A stretch of DNA of 64,000 nt from Pinus tabuliformis (lineage: Eukaryota; Streptophyta; Pinopsida; Pinales; Pinaceae): NCBI GenBank assembly GCA_031772625.1, contig CM062810.1, positions 454,713,731-454,777,730 on the forward strand. The letters are read 5' to 3'. Position numbers and translations under genes: made by a program. The notes under the pieces are model-generated. The model saw nothing but the letters and a program-made list of their open reading frames with translations, did no database searches and was not told the origin of the DNA. Positions 24,091 to 35,531 of this stretch are shown in pieces. Position 1 is the first letter of the stretch, and each line of letters opens with the position of its first letter.

Positions 24091-24724
24091 ACTCTTAGGG
24101 GGGATGAAATCTATTTATCCCTCCGGGTAGTTGATAGACCCAGAATTAAGATGGATCTAAGATGATAGAATTTCCCCTTTAAATAGTCTATTCTCACATG
24201 AATACCATGGTATTACCATGGGTCAATGCCATGGGTTATCATAAACGTGGAGCTTAAAAATTACTATTATTAATTTATAAAAATTAATAAAATTAATAGT
24301 TGATTTTCATTTTATTTTTTATTTTAACCAAGCTAAAATGTTTAGCATACATTAAATTACAACATCCATTTCTACTCTTGATCCACCAAACCCCAAGAGG
24401 GATTAAATATTTTCTCACCCTATGCTAGTTTGCATATGATGATATTTGATACCTCTCGGGGGTTAGTAGATCCAGAGTAAAGATGGATCTATGCTGGTTT
24501 AATTCCCCCATTTAAATAAGCTACATTCTAGGTGAATACCATGGGTCAATACCATGTGTCAATTTTATTTTTATTAATACTAATATTAGGGTTAATAATG
24601 TTTTTTTGCATGGTATTAATAATAATCTAGCCCATGGTATTTGTCCCATAGTATTTTTCCCAACCTAAATATAATGCATTTTTTGAGTGTTTGTACATAT
24701 AAGATAACTTATGGAGTATATATA

Positions 24725-24755
<31 letters not shown>

Positions 24756-24803
24756 AGATATAGATATAGATATAGATATAGATATAGATATAGATATAGA
24801 TAT

Positions 24804-24902
<99 letters not shown>

Positions 24903-25265
24903 ATACCTCTCATTTATTTATATTTTTATTAATTTACCATACCACTTTTACAAATATGGTATTTGGCCCATAGGATTCACTTAAATAAAACCTCTTTTTT
25001 GAGGCTTCATAAATAGAACGAGGGTTATGGACTAAATATAAAAAGAAGTTTTATTTATTTACCATACCTCCACTTTACTTATATTTTTATTTGTTTACAC
25101 CCTTGCATGTATATAAGGTGACTTATGGAGTAAATATAAAAAATGTTTTATTTATTTACCATACCTCTCATTTATTTATATTTTTATTACTTTACCATAC
25201 CTCTTTTATAAATATGGTATTTGACCCATAGGATTCACTTAAATAAAACCTACTCTTGAAAATTA
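24090..25265. repeat. Diverged tandem duplications
   Basis: Two sets of repeats are visible. A block of about 310 bp beginning near 24090 recurs near 24395, marked by GATGGATCTA and GAATACCATGG...CCATGGGTCAAT. A second block, TTTACCATACCTCTCATTTA...ATTTTTATTA...AAATATGGTATTTG, occurs at about 24895-25000 and again at 25155-25260, with a partial copy near 25060. CCATGG palindromes are frequent. There is no coding capacity and the origin is unknown. Confidence 0.7.
24717..24897. repeat. Compound microsatellite (AT)n(ATAG)n(AT)n
   Basis: About 180 bp: a short TA run, then about 14 GATATA hexamers, then a long TA run. Both strands therefore show meaningless YIYIY/YRYRY frames. Confidence 0.97.
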
Positions 25266-25425
25266 GGGCAAATGGAAGGTTGTAACTCCTAATTTCAAGG
25301 GCTAAATTTACCTTTTTTACCCTCTCCCTTAAAATAAGGTGGGCTATTTGAGGTGATTTGTAAAAATGTACTATGATACGAAATATTCGCCCACTAAAAA
25401 TTTAAAACCCCTTAATTTCGCCAAA

Positions 25426-25441
25426 GGGCGAACATTCGCCC
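25426..25441. repeat. Short palindrome
   Basis: GGGCGAA-CA-TTCGCCC: seven-base arms, two-base spacer, just outside the gypsy 5' LTR fragment. Two further CGCC copies lie close by (25388, 25419). Confidence 0.8.
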
Positions 25442-25461
25442 CTAAAATTTTCCATGCTTAG

Positions 25462-25855
25462 ATTGGGCTCGTACCACTATGACCAATAGAGGTCGAGTTT
25501 CAATAAGGAGAGTGTGTACTCTAGAGACTTCAGAAATCCAAGTACAGTCTTGCTGAGTTGTATCTGTTGTGTGAGACTTAAATTGAGCTCACTGTTGTAA
25601 AGAAAAATTTTCTTTGAAAACATAATGGAGGGGCTACCATTAAAGGCTGGACTGGGAGACGTAGCCCAGGAGTATTGGGTGAACTCCTTATTAAACTTGT
25701 TGCATTTATATGTTTGTCTGTTATGTTTTCTTTATCTAATTCAGTGCTTATGTATTTCACAATCTTATCGATCCATTTCATAAAATAACATAGGAACATC
25801 CATGCACATGAGTCTATAATACCTTAATTGTTTGTCTTAGAACAATTTCAGATCA
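25462..25855 (+). repeat. 5' LTR fragment of the gypsy element
   Basis: It aligns with 31665-32059. It ends GATCA one base-pair step before the primer site. The missing upstream part may have been lost by deletion; a related sequence at 20654-21009 could be a displaced piece or another copy. Confidence 0.8.
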
Positions 25856-25857
25856 AG

Positions 25858-25869
25858 TGGTATCAGAGC
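25858..25869 (+). other. Primer binding site (tRNA-Met type)
   Basis: TGGTATCAGAGC two bases after the LTR end at 25855. Confidence 0.9.
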
Positions 25870-25917
25870 ATCTAGGTTGCTAAGGTTAGACAAGCTTGTG
25901 CTGGATTTTGTTGTTGA

Positions 25918-27180
25918 ATGCTAACTAGGACAAAGCTCAAATTAGGAGAAGGAGAATTGGATGAATCTAACCTAGAAATTAGAAGAATCTATCCTAAGAG
26001 GAAAATGGACGAAGAAAGTCCCTTGGAATCAGACTCCTAGTTCATGGATAGTTTCATGACCATGAGAGCCATGGTAGAGGAAACATATATAGAATTTAAG
26101 AAAGGTAGAGATGAAGATTCATCAAACTCCAACCAAGATAAAGGAGTGGAATAACCTGTCCTCCATGACGTTCTAAAGACAAAGGGAAAGAAGAAAAGCT
26201 TCCCACACCTCCTAATAGCCCTGAAAATAAAAAGAAAACATCTTTGATCAAATTAGATGTTAAATTTGATTTGTCGATATATGATGGAGAGTTGAATGCA
26301 GAAAAACTACATAATTGGATTAGACAGATTGATGTATATTGCAGGGTGTTGAGCATTGATTAAAATAAGAGTAAGATTCAGCTGGCTAGCGTACACCTTG
26401 GAGGCATTGCCTTGGTATGGTGGGAAGGAAGAACACAAGCTGACATGAAGAAGCATGGTAAAATCCTTTCTGTCTAGAGTGAATTTGTTTATGAAATTAA
26501 AAAGCAGTTCTATCCACTAGCTTCTATGCAGCAAGCCATGATGAGTTGGAAAACTCTTCAACAATTAAAATGGCAAAGTGTACATGGCTACACCCAAGAA
26601 TTTAGAAAAAGAGCTTCGATTCTAGGAATTTCTTTAGACTCACCTAAAACTCTACTAAAGTATATAGGTGGTCTACACAGTTATTTAAAGCACACCATTC
26701 TCACGTTTAATCCCACTAGCATAGATGAGGTATTTGTTCAAGCTACACATCTAGAGGCTAGAGGCAACAATGTGAACCTAGAAGTTGGGCGATCATCAAA
26801 ATCCACTACAAGCAATAATAAGGAAAAGAGAAAACAAAAATGGAAAGAGAGGAAGAACAATGTTGTACAAAAGACCAGGCCTTCATGCACTCATTGCAAG
26901 AAGGATGGGAATGATGATGAACACTGCTGGATTCTGCATCCGGAGCTGAAGCCTAAGAAGTACGATGGAAAAAAGAAGAAGATTGTTGCAGCTATTTAGA
27001 AGGATTTGGGTTCAGACTCAGGAGATGAAACAAAAATCACAACCACAGGTATAAAAGGTAAAAATTATGAAGCATCTACTAGTAATTCTGCACAATCTAT
27101 TGATAATGAAGAAAATGAGAGGAAAAGACATGAGATTTTCATATTAGAGTTATTTCCAAGCATCAAAGGATTGATACTTT
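25918..27180 (+). pseudogene. Gypsy Gag
   Basis: A likely start ATG lies at 25918 (MLTRTKLKLGEGELDESN), 49 bp after the primer site. Capsid-like sequence follows with IYDGELNAEKLHNWI, ALVWWEG, SEFVYEIKKQFYPL, LQQLKWQSVHGYTQEF and YIGGLHSYLKHTI. It then has a basic tail and a knuckle CTHCKKDGNDDEHC whose zinc-binding His is replaced by Asn. The longest open piece is 26526-26999; stops interrupt at about 26040, 26150, 26360, 26476 and 26997. A frame change near 27170 leads into the protease. Confidence 0.85.
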
Positions 27181-30100
27181 GTTTGATAGTGGCTCACAAG
27201 TGAATTTAATTTCTAAAGCAATTGTAAAGAAGTTGGGATTACTAACCACACCTCACAAGAAGCCATATCCATTAGGTTCATTATGTGATAAAGCAAAGCT
27301 ACAAGTGACTAGACAATGTAAACTTAGGTTTTCTTTTAGGTCAGCATTTGTAGATGAGGTTGAGTTAGATATTGTTCCTCTAGATATATGTGGAATTGTT
27401 TTAGGAAGTCCTTGCTTGTATGATAGGAAAGCTATTTTCTATAGAGCTCAAAACAAGTATCAAGTCATTAAATATGGAATTGAATATATTGTAAGAGCTG
27501 ATAAGCTCAAGAATAATGATATTCTCATAAACTCAGGGCAGATGAAAATTATTGTAAATTCATGCAAACAAATTTTGCCGATGGTTGTAAAGGAAAAGAA
27601 ACCTGATAAAACCAATGTATTTGAGGGTTGTAATGCTAAACAACAAGCTAATTTAGAAAAAGTTGTTTCAGAATATGATATACGATTTCAAGAACCTAAA
27701 GGTCTTCCACCTAAGAAGGAAATAGTACATGATATTAATTTGCAGCAAGATGCTCCATTACCTAACATCAAAATGTATAGGTTGTCTGCTTTAGAGAATG
27801 CAGAAATCAAGAAGCAGGTATAAGAGTTGCTCGAGAAAGGGTTCATAAGACCTAACACATAACCATGTGAGTCTCCAACTGTCTTGGTGAGAAAGAAAGA
27901 TGGCTCATGGAGAATGTGCATTGATTACTGAGCACTGAATAAGATAACAATAAAAAATCATTATCCCCTTCCTCACATAGATGATCTATTAGATTAGTTG
28001 AAAGAAGCTATTTACTTTTCCAAGTTGGACTTGCATAGTGGCTATCATCAGGTCATAGTTTCAGAGAAAGATGCATGGAAGACTGCTTTCGAAATGAATC
28101 AGGGATTGTATAAGTGGTTAGTTATGCCTTTTGGTTTAACTAATGCTCCTGCTACTTTCATGAGCGTAATGAATGATGTACTCAGACATTTTATTGATGA
28201 TCTTTTCATTGTATATTTACATGACATTCTTATATTTAGCAAAACATGGGAAGAACATTTGAAGCATGTAAAGCAGACACTAGAGGTTTTGAAAAGATAA
28301 AATCTTTATGCTAAGCTCTCAAAATGTGAATTTGTCAAAACATCTTTGAATTATTTGGGTCATATTGTAGGGGGTGGTGAATTGAAGATAGATACCTCTA
28401 AGGTTGCAGTCATTGTAAACTGGCCTAAAACCAAATCCGCTACAAAAGTCAAAAGCTTTCTAGGAGCAACACAATATTGGAGAAAGTTTATTTATAACTT
28501 TTCCTTGATTGCAACTCCCTTACATGCTTTAATAGGATTGAACAAGGTGTTTCAGTGGGGAGGCAAATAGCAGGAAGCCTTCAACACCTTAAAAGAAAAG
28601 ATTAGTACAACACCAATACTAGCACTGCTCGATCTTCAAAGACCATTTGAGATTGAAATGGATGCGAGTGACTATGCGATGGGAGCAATATTGATGCAGC
28701 ACGGTAAACCCATATGTTATCATTCTAAGACATTTAATTCTATAGTAGTTAATTATCCCACATATGATAAATAATTTTATGCATTAGTACAGAGTGTGAA
28801 AAAGTGGAAACATTATCTAATGGGCAAAGAGACAATTATACATACTCATCATCAACCACTTCAATATTTACACTTACAAACTAAGTTGCATCAATCAAGA
28901 CACTATAAGTGGATCAGTTTTCTACAATAGTTTCACCTTGTCATCAAATATAAAAAGGGCATACACAATAAAGTTATAAATATGTTGTCCAGAGCAATCA
29001 AAAGTGCATCTACTATACTTAGGAATAATTCATTATTGCATGAAAGCTACATTGAACAATATGCTCAAGATATAGATTTTAAAGATGTATATGCAACTTT
29101 AATTCATGGAAAACAATTAGAAGAATTGGATTATCATGTCAAGGACCAACTCTTGTATCATTTTCGAAATTTATGCATTCCACAAATTGAAAGAGTAGAG
29201 ATAATTCGAGAACCACACACTTCTCTAATATCAGGTCACTTTGGTGTAAGTAAAACAATTGCACAGCTGCAAAGATTTTTTTATTGGCCAAAAATGAATG
29301 GAATAGTTTCTAGATATATAAGAGGGTGTACCATGTGTGCTAAAAGTAAGCCTGGCAATAGAAAACTAGGCTTGTACACTACACTACCAGTTCCTTCTCA
29401 TCCTTGGGAAAGTGTTTCCATGGACTTTGTTGGGGGACTGCCTAAATCTAGAAAAGGTCATGACTATTTATATTTTGTTGTCGATAGGTTCAGAAAAATG
29501 TGTATTTTGATACCTTGTAACAAATAGATTACAGGTAAATAAACTGCAAAGTTGTTCTTTCAGCATGTATGGGTTCACTTTGGATTACCCACTTCCACTA
29601 TTTCTGATCGAGATTCCTGATTTGTTGGGAAATTTTGGTTGATTCTGTGGGGAATTGATGGACACTAGACTGAACAAGAGCACAACTTTTCATTCGCAAA
29701 TAGATGGCCAAACAAAAGTGGTCATCAAGACAGTCATCCAGTTGCTCAGAGGCTATTGCAGCAAGCATCTGAAGCTTTGGGATGAACATTTATGTTATGT
29801 GCAGCATGCTTACAGCCGAGCTAAACATTCTTCTACACAGAGATCTCCTTTTGGGACCTGTTTTGGTTTCACACCAAGGTCTCCCTTGGATTTTGTCTTT
29901 GGTAAAGACATAGCGGTTGATGGACGCAGTGATGTGGACAAGGAATCCAAGTTCATTGAACAAATCCAAGAAATTCACCAGGAAGTACAGGAATAGCTGG
30001 AAAGGAGCCAAGCCAAGTACAAGTCAAGGCATGATAAGCATCGGATTGAGCATAGCTTCCAAGTTGGTGATCAAGTTTGGCTGTATATCAGCAAAGACAA

Positions 30101-30490
30101 AATGAAAAGTGAAGGTAAGAAGATGAAGCTAATAAGGTATGGACCTTTCATAATACTTGAGAAAATTGGTGAAAACGATTTTTTCCTTGATTTACCACCT
30201 TACATGCACATCTACTTAGTTGTTAATGAAGAATTCTTGAGACTATTTGAACCTTCATTGATTCAAGATCCTAAAGAGCAGAGTGAATTTCATTTTATTG
30301 AGGATCTATTGCTTGAATATGCTGATGAATTGCAGGAAGATACAATTCTAGATAGGAAGGTCAGAACTATGTGCAGGGGGGATGTTAAGTACCACAAAAT
30401 TAGACTCAAAGGTTCAAAACCAAGTAGTGCAAAATGGATATAAATTCGGCAAGCGAGGAATCTATACCCTCCCTTGATTGATGCTTAAAA
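27179..30490 (+). pseudogene. Gypsy Pol: protease, RT, RNase H, integrase, chromodomain-like tail
   Basis: Protease starts at LFDSGSQVNLIS (27178). RT has YRLSALENAEIKKQ, FSKLDLHSGYHQV, MPFGLTNAPATF and VYLHDILIFS: the catalytic YxDD is YLHD, so the first Asp is His. RNase H has FEIEMDASDYAMGAIL; integrase has the zinc region (SGHFGVSKTI, CTMCAKSK), SMDFVGGLPKS, and DGQTKVV, in which the usual catalytic Glu is Lys. A post-core GPFIILEKIGENDF and a chromodomain-like tail (TILDRKVRT) close it. From 27179 to 29527 one frame is kept but has stops near 27821, 27862, 27929, 27995, 28298, 28568, 28772, 28930 and 29525; the frame changes near 29600. Confidence 0.88.
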
Positions 30491-30540
30491 ACCAATTGTT
30501 GGTGGTCCAAATGTTTTCTTTCAGTGGGAAGGCCATCATC

Positions 30541-30915
30541 CAAATTGGATCCTAGAACACCATCTAAGTTTTCATCAACTCTTTAAAAATCATGCCAAAG
30601 TTTCAAAGTATTATAAAGATCAAGCTTATCAGAGATATCCTCATAACAGTCACAATTTGTGATTAGCACGGAGCAATGAGGACCGTTGGTCAAGTGCGCA
30701 GACCGTTGGCCCATGGTAACGTGTGCTGCCACAAATTAGCAAAACCAGGGGTCAATTCAAGAAATGGGGATAGTGTCTGATATGCGATTAGCGACAAGTC
30801 GCTAATCACATATCACAGGGACAACCCCTCAAAGAAGGAAAATCCCCGAGTGTTCGGATCCAAAATAATTATGAAATGCAACGGATATTGTGCCAATTCT
30901 GTTAGAAGCGAGGTC
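30541..30915 (+). repeat. Dispersed repeat, second copy (gypsy pol tail/3' LTR)
   Basis: It matches 20654-21009. It lies directly after the chromodomain-like tail, so the 3' LTR of the gypsy element probably begins somewhere in 30380-30560; I could not fix the start. A polypurine-like GCAGGGGGGA precedes a TG at 30383, but coding seems to continue past it. Confidence 0.65.
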
Positions 30916-31664
30916 CCACAAAAATCAATAGGATATCGGAAGGTCTTCAAGCAGTAAGAAGTTTCAACCGAGTCCCACCTCATGCCACACAATGGATAGA
31001 ACGTGTCCAACGGAATAGAGAGAAAACCACTCACATCGGATGGGTAAACATCATGTTACTTACTCACTTGATATAGACAATGACCGTAGGATTTGGAGGC
31101 TCCAGATCAATGGTGGAGATGTGTTCCGATGGATGACCAGATTTGACGAGGGTAATAGGCAGAGTTGTATAGGATTTGAAGTCTGACGTGGATGATGCAT
31201 TGCCAGAGGATCATTTTTCACAGGCATTCTTGGAGTTAATGGTAAAAACGGTCATTTCAAAGACGTATAAGAGAAATGACACTCAGTTCATGACGAAATA
31301 GGTGGCCACCTCCCTGTGAGGTGTTATACAGTGATGATTGCATAGAACAGAGGGATTCAGATAGATAGAGGTAGTGGAACCAGAAAGCCAGGAAGTGGAA
31401 ATGAATATTCAGAATGTAGACTAGCTTTAAAGCCACGAACTAACAGAGAGAGAAGCAAGTAGTGAGGAAGCAGAAAAGCAATAAGAATAAAGTTATATAG
31501 CTAAGAGTAGAGAGAAGAAGCCGAGCTGACTTGCAGAAGCAAAGGCAGCATTGAGCTAGAGTTAAGATAGAGCCAAAGAGAGTTTGAGAGTTTGTGTACC
31601 CCAGAGAAGGCTTGAGAGGTTCAAGCGAACTCCTTTGTACATGCCTGTCATGTATGAGTCTAAA

Positions 31665-32059
31665 ATTGGGCTCATACTACTATCACCAATAGAGGTTGAG
31701 TTTTAGTAAGGAGAGTCTGTGTACTCCAGAGACTTGGGGAATCCAAGTACAGTCTTACTGAGTTGTATCTGCTGTGTCAGACTCGAATTGAGCTCACTTT
31801 TGTTAAAAAAAAATTCTTTGAAAACATAATAAAGAGGTTGCCACTAAAGGCTGGACTTGGAGATGTATCCTAGGAGTATTAGGTGAACTCCTTATTAAAC
31901 TTGTTGCATTTATACGTTTTCATGTTATGTTTCTTTTACCTACTTCAGTACCTGTGTATTTCGCAATCTTATCTATCAGTTTCATAAAATAACATAGGCA
32001 ATTCCATGAACATGAGTCTGTAATACCTTAATTGTTTGTCTTAGAACAATTTTGGATCA
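31665..32059 (+). repeat. 3' LTR of the gypsy element, aligned part
   Basis: It aligns to the 5' LTR fragment, sharing ACCAATAGAGG, AATCCAAGTACAGTCTT and TGAGTTGTATCTG, and ends GATCA. The upstream part of this LTR (from roughly 30500) has no counterpart at the left end. Confidence 0.8.
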
Positions 32060-32447
32060 AAACCCATGATTATCCTTGAGTCCAAATTTCAAATCTTGAC
32101 TCACTATATTTGTGGAGGTATGATCCGAGAAAGTTAGGGCTTTTGCAGGCTTCCGAATTACATCCCAAACATGTGACCGTGGGAACATCATCATAACTTT
32201 CTCTTTGAGTATCAGATTTAACTTTCATAACAAGTAATAGAAATAGGACATATTGAAGTTTTTTTTGCTTCGTTTTCAGGTCTAAAGGTTGAAACAATGA
32301 CACGAGGAACTTCGTACAAGTTTGTTATATAGAATAAAATGTATAATCAGGTCATCTTGGGAGAATAGACATAACTCTTTTTTTGAGAATCTAATTTCGA
32401 TCAGAATTGTGGAATTGCAAAGAGGACTTAGAGGGATACTACATCTC
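32060..32447. other. Flank of copia insertion, no gene
   Basis: No coding signal. This is the left side of the target into which the 32453-41366 element inserted; the right side resumes at 41367. Confidence 0.5.
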
Positions 32448-32452
32448 ATAAT

Positions 32453-32610
32453 TGTTGACACCTAATCCGAAACGGATGAGGTGAAACTGGACAGTCATCT
32501 AGAAGATGAACTGATCCATTTTGTGTATGTATAAATAATAGTTGGTTAATGAATAAAATCACCAGTTGTTTCTTGCGCTCATTAATTTCTGGAGTTAACC
32601 TGACCTGACA
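32453..32610 (+). repeat. 5' LTR of copia element
   Basis: TGTTGACACC...CCTGACA, 158 bp; a TATA-like TATGTATAAATAATAG lies at about 32525. It is followed at once by the primer site. Confidence 0.95.
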
Positions 32611-32622
32611 TGGTATCAGAGC
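32611..32622 (+). other. Primer binding site (tRNA-Met type)
   Basis: TGGTATCAGAGC abuts the LTR end without a spacer. Confidence 0.95.
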
Positions 32623-33795
32623 CAAGTTCCAGAAATAGCTGTAACTCCTCTGCCAGGTTTCTGCTGCCTCATGAAACCTCTGTCTTGACATGATGTTCTC
32701 TGGCGCACCAGTAACGCCAGTCTATCGATGATATTCTCTGGCGCACCAACGCTGCCTTTGTAACGCCTGTCTGTCCATAAACGTTGGCCTGTCTGTCCAT
32801 AAACGTTGGCCTGACACCTGACATGCTCCTCTTCTGCTCGTAACTCCTCTCTTGTAACCTCCAATGAATTTGATACTAGTGAATGACGACATTCGATGTC
32901 CACATGCATTTCCGAGGATGACTTAGCGAAGGAACTGGAACCCTCGACTGCTTCTTCTTTCAGAAATGGGGGTATGCATGAAAACTGTGAGTTACAATCT
33001 TGTGCAAATCCAGTACTAGATTTTCAATTGAATTACAATCAGTAGCAGCAGAAAGTGGCTGAAATTGACGGGATTTATGAGAGGGGCGACGTTGCTTCCC
33101 CCTCTTCTCACCATCCGCTAAGCCTACGCATTCATCCACATCCACATCATCTTCTTCATCATCGTTATCCCTCTCCTTTGCCTTCATCCTCTTCTTTCCG
33201 CTTCTTTTCCGATGAGGGCCTTCCATCTCGCTGTAGGTATTTGTATTAAAACATCAAAATAATTCGGGATTATGTAATGGAACATATCTTCTGCAAACTG
33301 AGCAACTCCATTACTGTGTATGGTTTTGAATTAAACTATCAAATAGAAATTGGTGTATTTTTATCTAAAAGGACCACTTCCGTGGGTTGAAGAGACCGGA
33401 GCTCTCAAACTTCCGTCCAGACAAAGGAGCAGCCAGAGTGGATTTTGAACAAAAATTTTTTGAAGCAGCTAAAGGGAATCAAAAATACGTTTTGAGATAT
33501 TTGCACAAGAGGAGCGATGTTCGATCTGAGGTTTGCAGTTTGAGTGAGCATCGACTTCTGTGTGTCATGTTTCTCTCTAAATACACATTGTATATGTATC
33601 ATACATTGACTGCTCTCTATATAAAGGCTGGCATAGATTCATTTAAGCAAGGAAAGACATCGAGTACACTGTCTTTGCGCTTGCTGTAACAGTGAAGACT
33701 GTGAAGATTAAAACGCGCAGTATCATTCAAAAGTTTTATATATTGCGCTGCCTTTTTTAACAGTTTTTGCATTTATATATATTGAAGTGATATAT
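32623..33795 (+). other. Copia leader with possible captured sequence
   Basis: It contains a tandem pair CCTGTCTGTCCATAAACGTTGG (about 32768-32810) and repeated CTCTGGCGCACCA (32699, 32737). Two exon-like stretches follow. One is a 65-codon plus-strand frame at 33055-33249, rich in His, Pro and Ser, ending near a donor-like AG|GTAT at about 33235; the minus strand there instead reads MEGPHRKRSGKKRMKAKERD followed by an acidic run. The other, at 33370-33540, reads LKRPELSNFRPDKGAARVDF, FEAAKGNQKYVLRYLHKRSD and ends at GAG|GTTTGC. I could not join them in frame and do not recognise the protein. Confidence 0.4.
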
Positions 33796-35531
33796 TGGAT
33801 TTCAGTGATCTGTGGTTTGTGCTTTTCGAATTTTTGATCGGAGAGCAAGAGGCTTTCAGATCCTTACGAAATAATGACAATATAGTTGTTCTAAAAGCAG
33901 ATAAAGGAGGAGCAGCAGTTATCCTTGATAAAGAAGACTATGTTAAGAAAATGAATGATCACCTAAATTGTGGCAGTTATAAGAAGCTGAACAAGAATCC
34001 CCTGGCTAAGATTATGAAGGATGTAAAAAAGATTATCTCAGATTCCAACCTTGACGAAAAATTGAAGAAGAAACTAACACCCTCTTGTGAAACCATTCCT
34101 AGAATCTATGGATTACCCAAGATCCATAAGGAGGGGGTCCCCCTGAGACCGATAGTCAATACTATTGGCTCCCCAACCTATGAACTTGCTAAATATGTCG
34201 CCAAGATTCTGAAGCCCCTGGTTGGTAATACTGACTCCTTCATTAAAGACTCGCACGACTTTGTGAATCTGATTAAAAATGAAAGAATGGAAAAGGAAGA
34301 CATCCTTGTGAGCTTTGACGTGGTTTCCTTATTCACGAATATTCCTCTTGATGAAGCCATTCAGGTCATAAAAAGTGTCACTGATCCAGAGACCGCAAAA
34401 CTGGCTGAAGTCTGCTTAAGGTCAACTGTATTCACATTCCAAGGAACATTCTATGAACAAACATCTGGTGTAGCAATGGGATCCCCCCTCTCGCCAATTG
34501 TGGCCAACTTATATATGGAATATTTTGAAAAGAAGGCCTTGGAATCTTATCCTTTAAAACCAGCATGGTGGAAGCGCTTTGTCGATGACACCAATATAAA
34601 ATGGACCCATGGTAAAACAGAACTCGTCAAGTTTTTCAATCACCTGAATTCCATCTCCCCTGATATAAAATTCACCATGGAGCTTGAAGAAAATATGAGC
34701 ATCCCTTTCTTGGACATTCTTATCATCAGAAGAGAGGATGGCTCATTGGGCCATAAGGTTTTCAGGAAATCAACTCACACGGAAAGCTACCTTCATGCGG
34801 ATTCCCACCATCACCCAGCCCAAAAGCTTGGCGTTCTGAACACCCTTGCCATTAGAGCCCTCAGAATCTCTGACTCGGAACATATAAATGAAGAGAAGAG
34901 GCATTTAGTTTCAACTTTCAGAAATATAGGCTACGATGAGCATGAGATTAAGAAAGCCATAAAGAAAGCCGAAAGGAGGTTGTCCTCACCCAAACCGAAA
35001 GAGGAGGATCAACCTCATGGTGGTAAGGTTTTTCTACCTTATATCCATGGGGTCACAGATAAAATGGCAAAGATCCTAAGAAAGAAAAACGTTCTAACTC
35101 AATTCTCAGCTCCTGGTACCATAAGACAAAGTTTAAAATCTGTTAAGGATAATATTGACAAGCAGCAACTTAAAGGAGTCTATAAAATAGACTGTTCGTG
35201 TGGGAAAAGCTACATAGGTGAAACTGGTCGCTCCCTCCAGACAAGACTGAAAGAACATGGCGCTGACATCAGGAATGAAAGATCTCGTACCTCAGCCTTG
35301 GCAGAGCACTCCTCGAAGACTAATCACCACATCTGCTTAGAAAACGCATCAATTATCGCGAGAGAAGAGCAGCATCATAGACGGAAAATTAGAGAAGCCC
35401 TCGAAATCTTGAAGCATCCTTGTAATCTGAACAGAGACAGCGGTTTGGAGATTAGCAGAAGCTGGCTTCCCCTGATCGGAAAAATCAAGAAAGCATCTAC
35501 CCGGCCCCAGGTAAGTTGTCAAAACAGGTAA
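33795..35531 (+). CDS. Penelope-like RT with GIY-YIG endonuclease, partial
   Basis: The frame is open for 578 codons, without a stop. The first codon listed is TTG and an in-frame TGA precedes at 33783, so the true N-terminus is lost; numbering here is from 33795. RT motifs: ADKGGAAVILDKEDY (~35-50), GLPKIHK, LRPIVNTIGSPTYELAKYV (~115), SFDVVSLFTNIP (173), GVAMGSPLSPIVANLYME (~228) and catalytic FVDD (262). GIY-YIG motifs: GVYKIDCSCG (461), SYIGETGRSLQTRLKEH (472) and a later HHRRKIREALEILKHP with NRDSGLEI. RT copies the RNA; the nuclease is thought to nick the target for priming. The open frame contrasts with the stop-ridden copia pol around it, so this insertion is younger. Confidence 0.9.
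   Translation: MDFSDLWFVLFEFLIGEQEAFRSLRNNDNIVVLKADKGGAAVILDKEDYVKKMNDHLNCGSYKKLNKNPLAKIMKDVKKIISDSNLDEKLKKKLTPSCETIPRIYGLPKIHKEGVPLRPIVNTIGSPTYELAKYVAKILKPLVGNTDSFIKDSHDFVNLIKNERMEKEDILVSFDVVSLFTNIPLDEAIQVIKSVTDPETAKLAEVCLRSTVFTFQGTFYEQTSGVAMGSPLSPIVANLYMEYFEKKALESYPLKPAWWKRFVDDTNIKWTHGKTELVKFFNHLNSISPDIKFTMELEENMSIPFLDILIIRREDGSLGHKVFRKSTHTESYLHADSHHHPAQKLGVLNTLAIRALRISDSEHINEEKRHLVSTFRNIGYDEHEIKKAIKKAERRLSSPKPKEEDQPHGGKVFLPYIHGVTDKMAKILRKKNVLTQFSAPGTIRQSLKSVKDNIDKQQLKGVYKIDCSCGKSYIGETGRSLQTRLKEHGADIRNERSRTSALAEHSSKTNHHICLENASIIAREEQHHRRKIREALEILKHPCNLNRDSGLEISRSWLPLIGKIKKASTRPQVSCQNR

Larger units (their letters stand above)
25462..32059 (+). mobile_element. Ty3/gypsy retrotransposon, decayed, 5' LTR truncated
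   Basis: The order is 5' LTR fragment, primer site, gag, protease, RT, RNase H, integrase, chromodomain-like tail, 3' LTR. The last ~394 bp of both LTRs align (25462-25855 and 31665-32059), while the rest of the 5' LTR is missing; unrelated sequence precedes 25462. The integrase after RNase H identifies Ty3/gypsy. Numerous stops, several frameshifts and changed catalytic residues show that it is long dead. Confidence 0.88.

Noticed and set aside
24665..24932. Open frames on both strands across the microsatellite
   Set aside because: They encode only Tyr-Ile or Tyr-Arg alternation from simple repeats.
30383..30395. Start of the gypsy 3' LTR at TGTTAAG after a G-run
   Set aside because: Chromodomain-like coding continues past this point, and no matching LTR start exists at the 5' end, so the boundary cannot be fixed.
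33795..33797. Translation start of the Penelope-like protein
   Set aside because: The codon is TTG, with an in-frame stop 12 bases upstream; the element is 5'-truncated and its real start is missing.
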